Origin: Emiliania huxleyi CCMP1516
Lineage: Eukaryota > Haptophyta > Isochrysidales > Noelaerhabdaceae
Length of the DNA stretch: 64,000 nucleotides
Direction: 5' to 3'
Assembly (NCBI RefSeq): GCF_000372725.1
Contig: NW_005201792.1
Coordinates: 780,933-844,932, forward strand
Shown: piece after piece, positions 63,467 through 64,000 of the stretch
Layout: every line of letters starts with the position of its first letter
Position numbering within the stretch: position 1 is the stretch's first letter
Translations under genes and position numbers: made by a program
Notes under the pieces: generated by a model
What the model was told of the DNA's origin: nothing
What the model saw: the letters and a program-made list of their open reading frames with translations, nothing else
Database searches by the model: none

Positions 63467-64000
63467 TCAGCTCGTTGGCTCGCGCAGCCACGGCGCGAGC
63501 GAAGCCAGCACGGCTTCGAAGCCTCCGCCTCCTGGGTCTGCACCGCCGCCGGGCGGCGCGGCACCGCGCACCAAGTCCGACAGCACTCGCGGCAACAGCG
63601 GGCGGCCGTTGACGCTGACCGCCTCGATGCGCACCTCTCGCACGCGGCCGCTCGCGCCGTCGAGCTGCAGCCGCAGCTCGAACCGGACCGTGAGTGGCAG
63701 CCCGGGGGCGCCGAGCGCCGCCGCCGCGCCGAGCCGCGCCGGCAGGCGGCAGCGGAGCAGCACGTCGCCGTCGGCGCTCAGAGCGACGCGGACGGCGAGC
63801 GGCGCCTCGGCGTCGCCGCTCACGGCCATTCCGCCCTGCGCGATTGCGCCAGCGTAGAGGCGGCGCGCTGCGGCGAGCGCGCGGGCGAGCGACGGGCGGC
63901 CGGAGAGGAGTCGCTCGCCGAGGAGGCCGGTGAGGCGCACCTTCGGTCGGGCGGGGCTGGGGCTGGGGGCCGGGGGGCGTCGAGAGAGTGCCTCGTGGCC
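63467..64000 (-). CDS. Unrecognised protein, C-terminal part (gene continues beyond window)
   Basis: The last exon encodes about 157 residues ending SLAPWLREPTS. It starts at or upstream of VRLTGLLGERLLSGRPSLAR and shows an alternating beta pattern (LAVRVALSADGDVLLRCRLP, LTVRFELRLQLDG, VREVRIEAVSVNGRPLLPRV) followed by a Gly/Pro linker. The pattern loosely resembles lipid-binding DUF2993-type proteins, which is only a suggestion. A potential acceptor upstream of 63940 makes the exon boundary uncertain. Confidence 0.45.
   Translation of the reverse strand, partial: GHEALSRRPPAPSPSPARPKVRLTGLLGERLLSGRPSLARALAAARRLYAGAIAQGGMAVSGDAEAPLAVRVALSADGDVLLRCRLPARLGAAAALGAPGLPLTVRFELRLQLDGASGRVREVRIEAVSVNGRPLLPRVLSDLVRGAAPPGGGADPGGGGFEAVLASLAPWLREPTS

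Overview
The window looks like nuclear DNA of a GC-rich unicellular alga, most likely a haptophyte. Genes are intron-containing and mostly eukaryotic (Rpn13, prefoldin, XPA, histone deacetylase, PI 4-kinase, myosin). Plastid and marine-alga signatures are present (thylakoid carboxyl-terminal processing protease, SQD2-like glycosyltransferase, PUFA-type elongase, nuclear nickel superoxide dismutase). Many introns join cleanly only with a GC donor and an AG acceptor, and there are interstitial TTAGGG repeats. The species cannot be named from the sequence; a pelagophyte or another GC-rich alga is an alternative. All exon models here were inferred by eye from reading-frame continuity, splice dinucleotides and protein-family alignment remembered from knowledge.

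Layout. 1-1.8 kb: 3' part of a family-4 glycosyltransferase (+). 3.5-4.8 kb: proteasomal ubiquitin receptor Rpn13/ADRM1 (+). 5.1-7.2 kb: ATP-grasp protein with an EAAAAR-repeat tail (+). 9.5-16.3 kb: a 14-exon myosin with PDZ and several PH domains (+). 17.6-18.8 kb: histone deacetylase (+). 20.1-22.3 kb: 2-oxoglutarate dioxygenase fused to a chromodomain (+), convergent with an unrecognised Cys-motif protein (-, 22.4-23.4 kb) and a small probably secreted protein (-, 23.7-24.6 kb). 26.6-26.9 kb: tiny 68-aa protein (+). 28.9-32.3 kb: PI4K-beta-like kinase with an internal PH domain (-), divergent from a TPR-methyltransferase (+, 32.5-35.5 kb) that contains an assembly gap. 35.7-37.1 kb: prefoldin subunit 1 (-), divergent from a signal/TM protein (+). 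38.1-39.9 kb: AAAP amino-acid transporter (+). 40.1-41.5 kb: orphan Cys-rich protein (+). 41.5-42.9 kb: XPA (+). 43.4-44.9 kb: unrecognised multi-exon gene (+). 45.5-48.7 kb: PHD-finger protein (+). 49.0-50.0 kb: ELO fatty-acid elongase (-). 51.7-52.5 kb: Ni-SOD (+). 55.4-56.2 kb: EGLN-like prolyl hydroxylase (-). 57.5-59.1 kb: CtpA protease (-). 63.5-64 kb: 3' part of an unrecognised gene (-).

Between genes lies a dense layer of repeats: a Mutator-like inverted-repeat element with a 10-bp target duplication (54.1-55.0 kb), a hAT-like MITE with an 8-bp duplication nested inside an older repeat (51.0-51.5 kb), several fold-back elements, two inverted ~640-bp repeat copies 54 kb apart, and micro- and minisatellites. 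Short decamer satellites sit inside introns. The genes do not form one pathway: this is an ordinary housekeeping neighbourhood. Its most unusual features are gene architecture (dioxygenase-chromodomain, PDZ/multi-PH myosin, PH-inserted PI4K) and intron biology (GC donors, a 74-nt intron bounded by a 22-bp direct repeat, satellite-filled introns).
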